DNA from: Bernardetia sp. MNP-M8
Lineage (GTDB): Bacteria > Bacteroidota > Bacteroidia > Cytophagales > Bernardetiaceae
Direction: 5' to 3'
DNA length: 64,000 nt
NCBI RefSeq assembly: GCF_037126285.1
Contig: NZ_CP147012.1
Location: forward strand, 3,990,676-4,054,675
Shown here: one piece after another, positions 26,951 through 35,920 of the stretch
Layout: the number at the start of each line of letters is the position of its first letter
Numbering within the stretch: position 1 is the first letter of the stretch
Notes under the pieces: generated by a model
Told to the model about the DNA's origin: nothing
The model's input: the letters and a program-made list of their open reading frames with translations, nothing else
Databases searched by the model: none
Position numbers and translations under genes: made by a program

Positions 26951-28546
26951 ATGAAAATATACAACTATCCATTCTTAACTGCACTAATCTTCTTCTTATT
27001 TACGCAGATTAGCTCTAGCAGTTCTGTTTTTGCTCAAAATTTTTCTTCTAATAATTCTGATAAGATAAAATACTGGGTATTTTTTTCTGAAAAAGACACA
27101 ACCAACTACAATTATACGGCTGCAATTTCTGCCAAAACCATTGAAAATAGAACGCTGCAAAATCTTCCTGTAAGGCAATATAGTGATATTTCGGTTTCTG
27201 AAAAATTTATACAAAAAGTAGAAAATTTTGTAACCGACAAACCAATCATAAAATCAAAATGGCTCAATGCAATTTCTATTTATCTAAATGAAGATGAAGC
27301 AAAAAGAGTTCAAAACCTTCCTTTTGTCACCCATCTGCAAGCACTGACTACAAAATGGAAACCTTTATCTTATACAACCAAACAAAAAAGAGAAATGGGA
27401 AAAGCTATGGAACAACTAGAACTTTCTGTTTTTCAAAAAGAAAATTTGACAGGAAAAGGAGTTGTTATTGGTGTTATTGATGCAGGTTTTTATGGAAGTG
27501 ATAAAAGTAATTATTTAAAACACCTAGACAATAGTCGTATTTTGGGAATGCGTGATTTTGTGAATCCAAAACAGAAAGACCTTTTTAGAGAGAAAGAAAC
27601 TTCTGATGATGCACATGGAAAAACAGTTTTGGAAATGATAGGAGGATACAACGATGATAAAGATGATTTGAGACAAGTGGGTGCAGCTTCAGAAGCTCAA
27701 TTTTATCTAGCAAGAACTGACCACGGAGTAACTGAAACACGCTCAGAAGAAGATTTTTGGGTGGCTGCTATGGAATGGATGGATAGCTCAGGCGTAAAAC
27801 TTATCAATACTTCGCTAGGTTATTCGGTTGGCTTTGATGATGATAAAGATAACTATGACATAGAACAAATGGATGGCAAAACGAGTGTTGTCAGTAAGGC
27901 TGTAAATATGGCTTTCAATGAAAAAGGTATTTTGATTGTCGTCTCAGCAGGAAATGAAGGTTGGGATACTTGGAAAATCGTATCTACACCAGGGGATAGT
28001 CCATTTGCACTTTCTATTGGAGCAACAAATGGAGCAGGTCTGAAAATGGGTTATAGTAGTATAGGAGCAGAATTTGTTGAGTTTTTGAAGCCAAATGTTG
28101 CTTGTTATTCGCTCACAGGAACATCTTTTTCTGCACCAAATATCACAGGATTTGCAGCTTGTTTATGGCAAAAAAATCCAAAGGCAACCAACAAAGAAAT
28201 TTTTGAAACCATAGAAAAATCAGCTTCTTTATATCCTTTTGGTAATAATTTTATAGGATATGGAATTCCAAAAGCATCAAATGCAATCAAAATTTTGGAA
28301 GGAAAAACGATAAAGCCAACTATCAAGAAAGTAGAAGAAAAAACAAATTCTTTTAAGTTTGATTTGAAAGCTGGACAACGTTATGTTGTTTTTCATAAGC
28401 AAGACAAGCGTATTGCAATAGAACAAGACTCTGAAAAAGCTGCTAGTAAAAAAGACATCAAAATCACTATCAAAAGACCTAAAGATACCAATTTTAGTAC
28501 AATCTATATAGAGGATATAGGTGGTTTTGAAGTAGAATGGAAATAG
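26951..28546 (+). CDS. Subtilisin-like serine protease (S8 family), secreted
   Basis: The protein is 531 residues. A signal peptide spans about residues 1-28 (hydrophobic stretch ending near SVFAQ). A pro-region follows. The catalytic triad is complete: D177 in GVIDAG, H222 in DDAHGKT, S392 in LTGTSFSAP, with the oxyanion Asn in SAGNEG near residue 335. The C-terminal 90 residues are a small beta-rich domain ending GGFEVEWK; no T9SS sorting domain with its usual terminal signature is evident. It is probably periplasmic or cell-surface attached. It is monocistronic and convergent with the archaemetzincin gene. Confidence 0.93.
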   Translation: MKIYNYPFLTALIFFLFTQISSSSSVFAQNFSSNNSDKIKYWVFFSEKDTTNYNYTAAISAKTIENRTLQNLPVRQYSDISVSEKFIQKVENFVTDKPIIKSKWLNAISIYLNEDEAKRVQNLPFVTHLQALTTKWKPLSYTTKQKREMGKAMEQLELSVFQKENLTGKGVVIGVIDAGFYGSDKSNYLKHLDNSRILGMRDFVNPKQKDLFREKETSDDAHGKTVLEMIGGYNDDKDDLRQVGAASEAQFYLARTDHGVTETRSEEDFWVAAMEWMDSSGVKLINTSLGYSVGFDDDKDNYDIEQMDGKTSVVSKAVNMAFNEKGILIVVSAGNEGWDTWKIVSTPGDSPFALSIGATNGAGLKMGYSSIGAEFVEFLKPNVACYSLTGTSFSAPNITGFAACLWQKNPKATNKEIFETIEKSASLYPFGNNFIGYGIPKASNAIKILEGKTIKPTIKKVEEKTNSFKFDLKAGQRYVVFHKQDKRIAIEQDSEKAASKKDIKITIKRPKDTNFSTIYIEDIGGFEVEWK

Positions 28547-28580
28547 AATAAAAATAAATTTAGAGTTTCTAATTCTACAT

Positions 28581-29525
28581 TTATTCTTCTAATCTCTTTA
28601 TCATTAAAGCTGATTTTCTATAATAATTACTTGTTTCTAGCTGCTGTTGGTTTTTCCAAAAAGCAGCTAGATTTTCGTATCGTTTTGATAAAGGAAGGTT
28701 AAGATTTGAGATAATTTTGGCATCACAAACTGGACAAAAATAAGAAGGATGTCCGTCTATTTCTGTCAGGTTATTTGCGCCTTGCATTGCACAACGATAA
28801 AAAACACAATGTTGAAGTGAAAAAATATGACCAATTTCATGTACTGCTGTTTTGCATGTTCGTTTTAAAGCCAAATTAAAAATATCAATATCATCTTTCA
28901 TTGCTTCTACATCTCCAAAACGAGCCATCGACCAAACTCCTACTCGGTTATATAGTCTTGCTTGTCCGAAAACAAAACTCCATTTTTTATTTGGATACAA
29001 ATCATTTGTAGTAAAACTCACTAGCAAAACTCCATCCTCAGGTAAGTTTTTTTCTAAAGAGTCCAAAATAAAACCTGTTTTTACTTGAAAACCATTTCTA
29101 CTATGAACTCTCCAATTTGTAGTATCTAAGTTTGTAGAATCAAGCTTTTTCTGTGCTAACCTTTCAATGGGTAACTCATAAAAAATAGATAAAAAACGTT
29201 CTACTGAATCCATCAAACGAAGTTGTGTTTTATCAAAATTTCCATAGAGTTGGAGATAGATTTTTCTTCTTTGTTCTGTTGCTCGTATAGGCGAAATATT
29301 TGTATTTTTATTCCAGTATTCTGTAAAAGTTTGCCCTCTTTCTTTATTTCTTTCTAGCCATTCTCCCGACTTTGGTTCTTCTATATAAAATTGATTTTTT
29401 TGTAAAACAAATTCCATAGAATCAGCTAAGTTATTCAATCCTTGACTTGGAAAAGGTTTGGGTTTGGGCGTACAAGCAACAAAAAGGCAAATTGAAATAA
29501 GGAGATACAAAATACTTTTTTTCAT
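28581..29525 (-). CDS. Archaemetzincin-like metalloprotease lipoprotein (M54)
   Basis: The start was placed at MKKSILYLLISICLFVAC (29525), a lipoprotein signal whose lipobox is LFVAC; the longer frame adds 20 unrelated residues. The catalytic site is HEIGHIFSLQHC, followed by C-x4-C-A-M-Q and later FCPVC. This reproduces the archaemetzincin pattern of a metzincin motif plus a second four-cysteine zinc site. The usual Gly at the eighth position of the zinc helix is Ser here. The 314-residue length includes an N-terminal extension of about 90 residues. The physiological substrate of this family is unknown. It should be tethered to a membrane facing the periplasm or surface. Confidence 0.87.
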   Translation of the reverse strand: MKKSILYLLISICLFVACTPKPKPFPSQGLNNLADSMEFVLQKNQFYIEEPKSGEWLERNKERGQTFTEYWNKNTNISPIRATEQRRKIYLQLYGNFDKTQLRLMDSVERFLSIFYELPIERLAQKKLDSTNLDTTNWRVHSRNGFQVKTGFILDSLEKNLPEDGVLLVSFTTNDLYPNKKWSFVFGQARLYNRVGVWSMARFGDVEAMKDDIDIFNLALKRTCKTAVHEIGHIFSLQHCVFYRCAMQGANNLTEIDGHPSYFCPVCDAKIISNLNLPLSKRYENLAAFWKNQQQLETSNYYRKSALMIKRLEE

Positions 29526-29610
29526 AGGAATAATAAATGCTTGATAAAATAATACTTGAGGTAACAAAGTTACTTCATATTTCATTTTCCAAAGCTATAA
29601 AAACAAAAAG

Positions 29611-29638
29611 AGCGATACAAACTGCATCGCTTTTTTTC
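29611..29638 (-). terminator. Terminator of the glucosaminidase gene
   Basis: On the minus strand AGCGAT (29631-29626) pairs with ATCGCT (29616-29611), the stem extends by A-T pairs outside, and CTTTTT follows. Confidence 0.65.
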
Positions 29639-29690
29639 AGCTATCTTCCAAAACCCGATCACTCGGTTGTCTTTAACATCTCAAATTACT

Positions 29691-30899
29691 TTAATGGTCT
29701 AAAAGGTGTAATTGATACCTTTTTATAATCTTCTTCAAAAGTTCTCCGTAGAGTGGTGAAGTGGCATAACCTACTCCTCCAGTTCGTTCTGAACCAATTT
29801 TGTCAGCCCAGTCTTCATAATTTTTCCCTTTTGTAAAGAGTGGTGCATATCTTTTGTTAGTAGATAAAAATTCAGAATGTCCTCTGAATGATTGCCAAGC
29901 ACTACCGTATTGCGTAAAATAATCTTGTACTTTACATTCATACAAAACATTTCCTTTTTTGATAAATGGCTTTTGAGTAAGTATAATATCCTGATTCATG
30001 GATGCTTCTTCGGCTGTAAAATATTCTGTAGTAATCGTTTTTTCGCCTGTTCTATTTTTATCTTTTATGCCAAAATAATTATTATGAATTACTCTTGAAC
30101 CATACGCCGTTTCTAAAGCAGATTGAGCTAATTTTATCGAAACAGGAACATTGTATTTTACTTGTTCCATAAGTGCCGTTTCTATTTTGCGAAGATGAAT
30201 TGTATCTGCAAAATAAGTCAAAACATGAGCAGGCGCACCTAAGTTTTTCAAAACCATTTCCATAAACATGCGACTAATATCTCTATTCATTACTAAAAGA
30301 ATGCTATCATTGAGCTGGTCAAGACGAGAAACTTTATTCTCAATAAGTGCCTTTGTAATGCGAATTTGCTTTTGTATCATAAATTCTTCCATCATATTTT
30401 CACTTTTGGCAAGGCTTGCCAAATTATCATAATCAGCTACCGAGTGAACAAAGATAGGAAGACCGTTTTTTGTGTCTTCTTTTAACGATTTTTCATCCTT
30501 TAAATTAGATGAAGTAAGTTTTACAAGCTCCATAGTAGCAGATTCTTCATTTTGATTTGAGGAAGGAAAAATACTGGCAGAAGCAGAAGTCATTATACTT
30601 TTTTCATCCATTTCCCATAATTCAAAAGGTGTTTCTTGTCCTATCTGTACCCACAAATTTTTGATATACGTATTTTGAGTTTCTCCCCAGCTTCCATAAA
30701 GAGCAACCATTCCCAAAAATAAAGCAGCTACAACAAGCATATACTTTTCTATAACAAAAGAAATAGTATACTCAAAATATCTCTTCCCTACCATAAGTTT
30801 GATAGGAATTTCTATATTTCTATGGTTTCTTATCTTGTCCAAGCTAATGGAAATAGGTAAGAATTTATTGGTTAATTTATTTTTCATTGTATTTTTCAT
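29691..30899 (-). CDS. Membrane-anchored GH73 glucosaminidase (FlgJ/LytB-like)
   Basis: A 402-residue protein with a membrane helix near residues 52-70 and a long linker to about residue 250. The C-terminal glucosaminidase domain begins with VPVSIKLAQSALETAYGSR, in which the Glu of SALETAYG is the catalytic acid, followed by NNYFGIK and YFTQYGSAWQSFRGHSEFL, the standard GH73 blocks. It hydrolyses the N-acetylglucosaminyl bond of peptidoglycan glycan strands in the periplasm. It is unlinked to flagellar genes, as expected in a gliding phylum. The gap 30900-31222 upstream is AT-rich and I see nothing in it. Confidence 0.9.
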   Translation of the reverse strand: MKNTMKNKLTNKFLPISISLDKIRNHRNIEIPIKLMVGKRYFEYTISFVIEKYMLVVAALFLGMVALYGSWGETQNTYIKNLWVQIGQETPFELWEMDEKSIMTSASASIFPSSNQNEESATMELVKLTSSNLKDEKSLKEDTKNGLPIFVHSVADYDNLASLAKSENMMEEFMIQKQIRITKALIENKVSRLDQLNDSILLVMNRDISRMFMEMVLKNLGAPAHVLTYFADTIHLRKIETALMEQVKYNVPVSIKLAQSALETAYGSRVIHNNYFGIKDKNRTGEKTITTEYFTAEEASMNQDIILTQKPFIKKGNVLYECKVQDYFTQYGSAWQSFRGHSEFLSTNKRYAPLFTKGKNYEDWADKIGSERTGGVGYATSPLYGELLKKIIKRYQLHLLDH

Positions 30900-31222
30900 C
30901 TATTGGCTATAAAGTAGTAGAGATTTATCTATATAAGTTCTGTTTGATTGCACATAATTAAATCTTAATGAATACTATTTATGCTAATTTTATTTGTAAT
31001 TAAATTGAATGTTCAAAATTATTTTCAATAAAATCTACTTTTGTTAGCTAATTGATTTAATTGTGCTATTATTTTTAGCAAAGTTAAGTAATGTAGCAAA
31101 CATTTCCAATAGTTAAGGGAAAAATAAACTAAAAATTTGAGCAATTTGTCTAAATGCTTAAAAACCAATAGCATAGCGATAAATGAGGACGTATTTTATT
31201 TTTTCGCAAAAAATGAACATAA

Positions 31223-31256
31223 AAATACCTGTAATTCTGAACAACTACAGGTATTT
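31223..31256 (-). terminator. Terminator of the TPR protein gene
   Basis: AAATACCTGTA (31223-31233) pairs perfectly with TACAGGTATTT (31246-31256). On the minus strand the stem is followed by TTTATG. It lies 28 bases past the stop. Confidence 0.75.
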
Positions 31257-31284
31257 ATTTTTTTGAAATTTTTTCTTAAAATCC

Positions 31285-32388
31285 TTAATTTCTAGCTAAC
31301 CATTTTTTAAGTTCCATGACCTTTTCAGGATTCTCTTCTATCCATTTAGCAGCCTTTTCATTTGAAATCTGACTAATCCAATAACAAAAAGTATCTATAT
31401 GTTCGCTTTCTCCAAGCTGATTTAAGAAAGGAGCATAAAGTGTCCACCAAATATTCTCTTTTTTATCTTTTGCATCTAAAAAGCTAAAGAAGGTTTGTGT
31501 GTTATCTCTAAAAATTTCTTCTTCTGTTTTAGGTGTATCTTTCATAATTACTACTTTTTCAGTAGTTGTGGTATCTTCGTTTTCCATTTCTTCTTTTACT
31601 ATTTTTTCTATTTCCTCTTTACTGGGTTTCATAAAATTTGAAGCCTGTGCTAGTGACATAACCATTTCAATAGCTGCAAATTCGTCATCTTTTCCACCAA
31701 TACTGATTGTGATTTCATTGTTGTCTCCTTTTTTTATGTTAGCCAAAAGTTGTTTTTGCAAAACCTCAAATGCTTTTTCTGACCTTGCTGAATTAGGTTC
31801 TAAAAGTAAAAAATAATTAAGAGCCATCATACTAGGTATTTTTCTACCTTTATCGTATTCTATAAAACCAAGCATCAAATGACTACTTGAATGTTCTGGA
31901 TTTGCTCCAATAGCCTGAATTAGATTGTCTTCTGCCTTGTCTAGCTTTCCAACTTTATAGTAATTTAGAGCTAGATTGTAATGCAATAAATAATTTTTAG
32001 GATTTTCTTTGATTACTTTCTCAAAAAATGAAATGGATTTATCTGTTTTTCCCATCATATCTAATGATGAACCTTTTATTATATAAGCAGGAACGGTACT
32101 TTTAGATTTTGATTTAATGACTTTATCACTATATTTGACACACATTTTATAATCCTCTTTATGAAAATAAGTCAATGCCATTTCATAATAAATAACTGAA
32201 GAATTAGGCATCAATTTGAGTGCTTCTTCATACTTTTCTAATGCTTTTTCGTATTTTCCTGCATCATGAAAAGCAACTCCTTCTTGTAGAAGTTGGTTTG
32301 CATCTTGAGCAAAAGAACTAGAAAAATTAGCACAAAATAAAATTAGAAAGACTATAAAAAAAAGTGGTTTTTTTGATAATAATTTCAT
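31285..32388 (-). CDS. Exported TPR-repeat protein
   Basis: A 367-residue protein with a signal peptide at residues 1-27 (hydrophobic core, cleavage after SFAQ). At least five tetratricopeptide repeats cover about residues 30-210. Typical units are AGKYEKALEKYEEALKLMPN and VGKLDKAEDNLIQAIGANPE. The C-terminal 150 residues are acidic and helical, ending in WIEENPEKVMELKKWLARN. TPRs are protein-docking surfaces; periplasmic location is inferred from the signal. The start is well supported by the signal peptide. It is transcribed alone and no partner is indicated by context. Confidence 0.85.
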   Translation of the reverse strand: MKLLSKKPLFFIVFLILFCANFSSSFAQDANQLLQEGVAFHDAGKYEKALEKYEEALKLMPNSSVIYYEMALTYFHKEDYKMCVKYSDKVIKSKSKSTVPAYIIKGSSLDMMGKTDKSISFFEKVIKENPKNYLLHYNLALNYYKVGKLDKAEDNLIQAIGANPEHSSSHLMLGFIEYDKGRKIPSMMALNYFLLLEPNSARSEKAFEVLQKQLLANIKKGDNNEITISIGGKDDEFAAIEMVMSLAQASNFMKPSKEEIEKIVKEEMENEDTTTTEKVVIMKDTPKTEEEIFRDNTQTFFSFLDAKDKKENIWWTLYAPFLNQLGESEHIDTFCYWISQISNEKAAKWIEENPEKVMELKKWLARN

Positions 32389-32501
32389 AGCAAAGTAAAA
32401 TTTAAGATTAAAAGTAAGTAAAAATTATTTTGAATTGTAAATAGTTAAAACAACAATATTCTATTTTTATTGTAGATTTTTGGTAATTTAAAAAAAATAA
32501 A

Positions 32502-32987
32502 ATGAAGTATTACAATTTAGTTGCAGAGTGCAAAGGTTATGAATCGGCTCACGAATTTTGTGCTTATTTTAGAGAAAATGTTCCTGTTTTGTCTAATGGA
32601 ACACGAATAGCAAGCGAAGCAAATGCAATGCGTAGAGGAGATGGATATTGGATAGCTTGTGTTTCTTTTGAAGGGCTTTTTTCCTTTGATAGTGAAGAAG
32701 AATTAGAATATGCTCAAAAAAATGCTGTTTCTGCTACTGTAAACTCTAATTTTTTGGAAGAAGCTGTTTCAGAAATTTTTTCTTTGCTTTCAGTTGCACC
32801 TTCTTATATGGCTGCTGCTTTTGGAGTGGATGCTATTGATGCTTTTTCTCAAATGGCAATTGAAGAAATTATTTTGCAAAATGCTTCTTTTGGGTATCTT
32901 TTTTTGAATGATACAGCGTGGGAACGTTTGGGCGAACCAAAAGGATTTGAAGTTTTTTCAGAAGGGTATTATTGGAATCCCAATTAG
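32502..32987 (+). CDS. Small hypothetical protein
   Basis: This 161-residue acidic protein is not recognised. It lacks a signal peptide. A notable Ala/Ser-rich central part (LLSVAPSYMAAAFGVDAIDAF) may be buried helix. The ends are aromatic: ECKGYESAHEFCAYFRENV at the start and GYYWNPN at the C-terminus. It lies alone, divergent from the TPR gene and 236 bases before the transporter ATPase. Codon use is like that of chromosomal neighbours. The frame uses an ATG directly after an A-rich leader, which is typical of starts in this phylum. Confidence 0.6.
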   Translation: MKYYNLVAECKGYESAHEFCAYFRENVPVLSNGTRIASEANAMRRGDGYWIACVSFEGLFSFDSEEELEYAQKNAVSATVNSNFLEEAVSEIFSLLSVAPSYMAAAFGVDAIDAFSQMAIEEIILQNASFGYLFLNDTAWERLGEPKGFEVFSEGYYWNPN

Positions 32988-33223
32988 ATTTATATGTAAC
33001 TAAACAATTGATTCTAAGGAAAGTAACATTATTACACGTTTAAAGCATTTTTATTTATTAGAAAGAATAGCTATTTTTAGGTAATCAAAACAAATTTAGA
33101 AGTCAGAATTTAAAATTCAGAAGTAGTAAAATTCTTTTTTCATAAATCAAACTTCTTGTTTCAAGCATTTTAAGAATTGTATTTCCATTTCTTACCTCAA
33201 CAATCTAAATTCTTACTTTATTT

Positions 33224-35044
33224 ATGCCTGATAATCCTAATTTAATTGAAATAAATAATTTATCTGTTATCTTCAAGGGAGAAAATGGACACCATAAGGC
33301 TGTACAAAACGTAAATCTCAAGCTAAAAAAAGGAGAAACGGTAGGTATTGTAGGAGAATCAGGTTCTGGAAAAACAGTTACTTCTCTTTCCATGATGCGT
33401 CTTTTACCTGATGCTCCATATTGTCAGACAGAGGGTGAAATTTTATTTAATTCAAGAGAATATGGAGAAGTAGATTTACTCAAAATACCGTTTGATAGAC
33501 TTCGACAACTTAGAGGAAATGAGATTTCTATGATTTTTCAAGAACCCATGACTTCTCTAAATCCTGTTTTTACCTGTGGAAATCAAGTAGTAGAATCTAT
33601 AATTAGGCATGAAGAAATTACTATAAAAGCTGCAAAACAGCGAGTTATTCAACTTTTCGAAAAGGTTCATCTAAGTAACCCAGAGCGTATTTACAACGCT
33701 TATCCCCACGAAATTTCTGGAGGACAAAAACAGCGTGTAATGATAGCGATGGCACTAGCCTGTAATCCGTTATTACTTATTGCAGACGAACCCACCACAG
33801 CACTTGATGTAACTGTGCAGGCTGCTATTTTGGAGATTTTGAAAGATCTCAGAGAAACTGAAGATATGTCAGTGGTCTTTATTACACACGATTTGGGTGT
33901 TGTGGCAGAGTTTGCCGACCGAATTATTGTCATGTATCAAGGTAAAATAGTGGAAGAAGGTGCTGTTTGGGACATTTTTTCAAACCCTCAACATCCTTAT
34001 ACAAAAGGTCTTTTGGCATGTCGTCCTCGTTTAGATTTGAAATTACGTGTTTTGCCCGTCGTTTCAGATTTTATGGCTACTGATGAGCATGGAAATATTT
34101 CAGAAATTACAGAAGCAAAATTTCAATCTGTTGGTCAGGCTTTGATGTTAAACTTTCAAAGTGAAGCCGAACTACGAAAACACCATGAAAAGTTAGTACA
34201 ACAAACTCCTTTATTACAAATTAAAAATCTTACCAAAGAATTTGTAAAAACAAAAGGATTTTTTTCAAATAAAAAAGAAATAGTAAGAGCTGTAAATGAT
34301 GTTTCCTTTGATGTTTATCCAGGAGAAATTTTAGGTTTAGTAGGAGAATCAGGGTGTGGAAAATCTACATTAGGAAGAAGTCTTTTAAGATTGGTAGAAC
34401 CTACTTCTGGAGAAGTAATTTTTGAAGGCAAAAACATATTAGATTTGAATCAGAAAGAAATGCGTGCTATCCGAAAGGATATGCAAATTGTATTTCAAGA
34501 CCCTTATGGTTCATTAAACCCTAGAATGACTATTGGAGAAATTATCATGGAACCCATGAGAATTCACTCTATTATGAGCAATGATAAGGAAAGAAGAGCG
34601 TATGTAATCGAACTTTTAGAGACTGTAAATCTGAATGCATATCATTTTAATCGTTATCCTCATGAGTTTTCGGGTGGACAGCGTCAGCGTATTTGTATTG
34701 CTCGTGCGCTTGCCTTACAACCTAAATTTATCATTTGTGATGAGTCAGTTTCTGCACTAGATGTTTCGGTACAAGCACAGGTTTTGAATCTTTTAAATGA
34801 ATTGAAAGAAAAATTTAATCTTACTTATATTTTTATCTCTCATGATTTGGCTGTTGTTAAGTTTATTGCTGACCGTATTTTGGTAATGAAGGATGGACAA
34901 ATTGTAGAAACAGGTTTTTCAGAAGATATTTACGACAAACCAAAACGAACGTATACAAGAGAATTAATAAAAGCTATTCCTAGAGGAGATTTGGATACTA
35001 TCAGAAGAATTATGCTCAAAAGAAAACTGCAAAAGTCTAGTTAA
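33224..35044 (+). CDS. Peptide ABC transporter, fused double ATP-binding subunit (DppD-DppF/YejF type)
   Basis: Two complete ABC ATPase domains lie in tandem in 606 residues. Domain 1 has Walker A GESGSGKTV, signature SGGQKQRV and Walker B LLIADEPTTAL. Domain 2 has GESGCGKST, SGGQRQRI and FIICDESVSAL. After domain 1 the HPYTKGLLACRP segment is the oligopeptide-transporter C-terminal motif. This layout is that of YejF/GsiA-type importers of di/oligopeptides, nickel or microcin C-like compounds. The membrane and substrate-binding subunits are not in this window, so it is an orphan ATPase gene here. It would act on the cytoplasmic face of the inner membrane. Confidence 0.93.
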   Translation: MPDNPNLIEINNLSVIFKGENGHHKAVQNVNLKLKKGETVGIVGESGSGKTVTSLSMMRLLPDAPYCQTEGEILFNSREYGEVDLLKIPFDRLRQLRGNEISMIFQEPMTSLNPVFTCGNQVVESIIRHEEITIKAAKQRVIQLFEKVHLSNPERIYNAYPHEISGGQKQRVMIAMALACNPLLLIADEPTTALDVTVQAAILEILKDLRETEDMSVVFITHDLGVVAEFADRIIVMYQGKIVEEGAVWDIFSNPQHPYTKGLLACRPRLDLKLRVLPVVSDFMATDEHGNISEITEAKFQSVGQALMLNFQSEAELRKHHEKLVQQTPLLQIKNLTKEFVKTKGFFSNKKEIVRAVNDVSFDVYPGEILGLVGESGCGKSTLGRSLLRLVEPTSGEVIFEGKNILDLNQKEMRAIRKDMQIVFQDPYGSLNPRMTIGEIIMEPMRIHSIMSNDKERRAYVIELLETVNLNAYHFNRYPHEFSGGQRQRICIARALALQPKFIICDESVSALDVSVQAQVLNLLNELKEKFNLTYIFISHDLAVVKFIADRILVMKDGQIVETGFSEDIYDKPKRTYTRELIKAIPRGDLDTIRRIMLKRKLQKSS

Positions 35045-35095
35045 AAACAATTAAATAGAACTATTCCAATAACCACCTATATATTTATAATAATT

Positions 35096-35129
35096 TTTGG
35101 TGATAATAAGCAAAAAAGATGTACATTTG
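35096..35129 (+). promoter_or_regulatory. Candidate promoter of the TssD-effector-immunity locus
   Basis: TTTG (35096-35099), a 22-base spacer, then TACATTTG (35122-35129), an exact -7 box. The spacer is slightly longer than the usual 19-21. The leader would be about 40 bases. Confidence 0.45.
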
Positions 35130-35173
35130 AAAAAAAACACAAATAACTCTTTTTTTTAACTTTATTACATCAA

Positions 35174-35875
35174 ATGAGTCTAGTTGCAAAAATGTATGTA
35201 GAAGATAAGGAAATTAATATCCTTGACTTCAAATTTCGTTTTACCCGTTCTACTGACGAACACGGAAAACCGATGGGAAAACCTAGAGGAACTATTTTTG
35301 AAATTATCTTCGAAACAACTGCTGACCAAAGTTTTATGTCGTGGTCTATTGCCACTGATATGACTAAACACGTCAAAATTGTAGTTTCTCCAGTTACAGC
35401 AATGAGTAAAAGTCGTATCATAGAACTTTATGATGTTCATTGTGTGCATTTTAGGAATAACTTTAATGCCAAAAGTGGTGAACCCATGACAACGCTTATT
35501 CATCTTACACCTGCAATTATGGTAGATGATGGCTATAAATTGCTAGACCATTACTGGAAAAAAACAGATTTGAGTACTGAAAATGTTACACCTACCATTA
35601 TTGAGAGAGACAAAGAATTAGAAATTATTGATATATATTATGAAGATAAGCAAGGAAACAAAATAGAACATATCTATTTAGGAGATGTTGTACTAGTTTT
35701 GAAAACCAAAAATGGAGAAGGTAAAAACCTAGATATTGACCTGCAAGACCAAGATCATACGTACATCCATAATGGAGAAAAGCTAGAAGATGGTATATTA
35801 ACGGATATATCTATTGTGGGAGATACCACTAAAGTAGAACTCAAAGTTATTCCTCTTCTTCTAAGCAAAGATTAA
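35174..35875 (+). CDS. tssD: T6SS tube protein TssD (Hcp-like) with C-terminal extension
   Basis: Residues 1-130 match the Bacteroidota TssD pattern: MSLVAKMYVEDKEINIL at the start, a first-strand F-R-F-x-x-S/T-T-D-x-x-G-K-P segment, GTIFEIIFETT, and a late YDVHCVHFRNNF strand. In T6SS subtype iii this protein stacks in hexameric rings inside the sheath. Standard TssD proteins have about 130 residues; this one has about 100 more, including YYEDKQGNKIEHIYLGDVVLVL, a beta-rich stretch that could be an adaptor for the effector next door. No sheath, baseplate or ClpV gene is in the window, so it is an orphan copy that would use machinery encoded elsewhere. It heads the effector locus and is 45 bases from the effector start. 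Confidence 0.82.
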   Translation: MSLVAKMYVEDKEINILDFKFRFTRSTDEHGKPMGKPRGTIFEIIFETTADQSFMSWSIATDMTKHVKIVVSPVTAMSKSRIIELYDVHCVHFRNNFNAKSGEPMTTLIHLTPAIMVDDGYKLLDHYWKKTDLSTENVTPTIIERDKELEIIDIYYEDKQGNKIEHIYLGDVVLVLKTKNGEGKNLDIDLQDQDHTYIHNGEKLEDGILTDISIVGDTTKVELKVIPLLLSKD

Positions 35876-35920
35876 TCTCACCTTATTTACCTTAATTATT
35901 CAATATTAATTTTACTTTTT

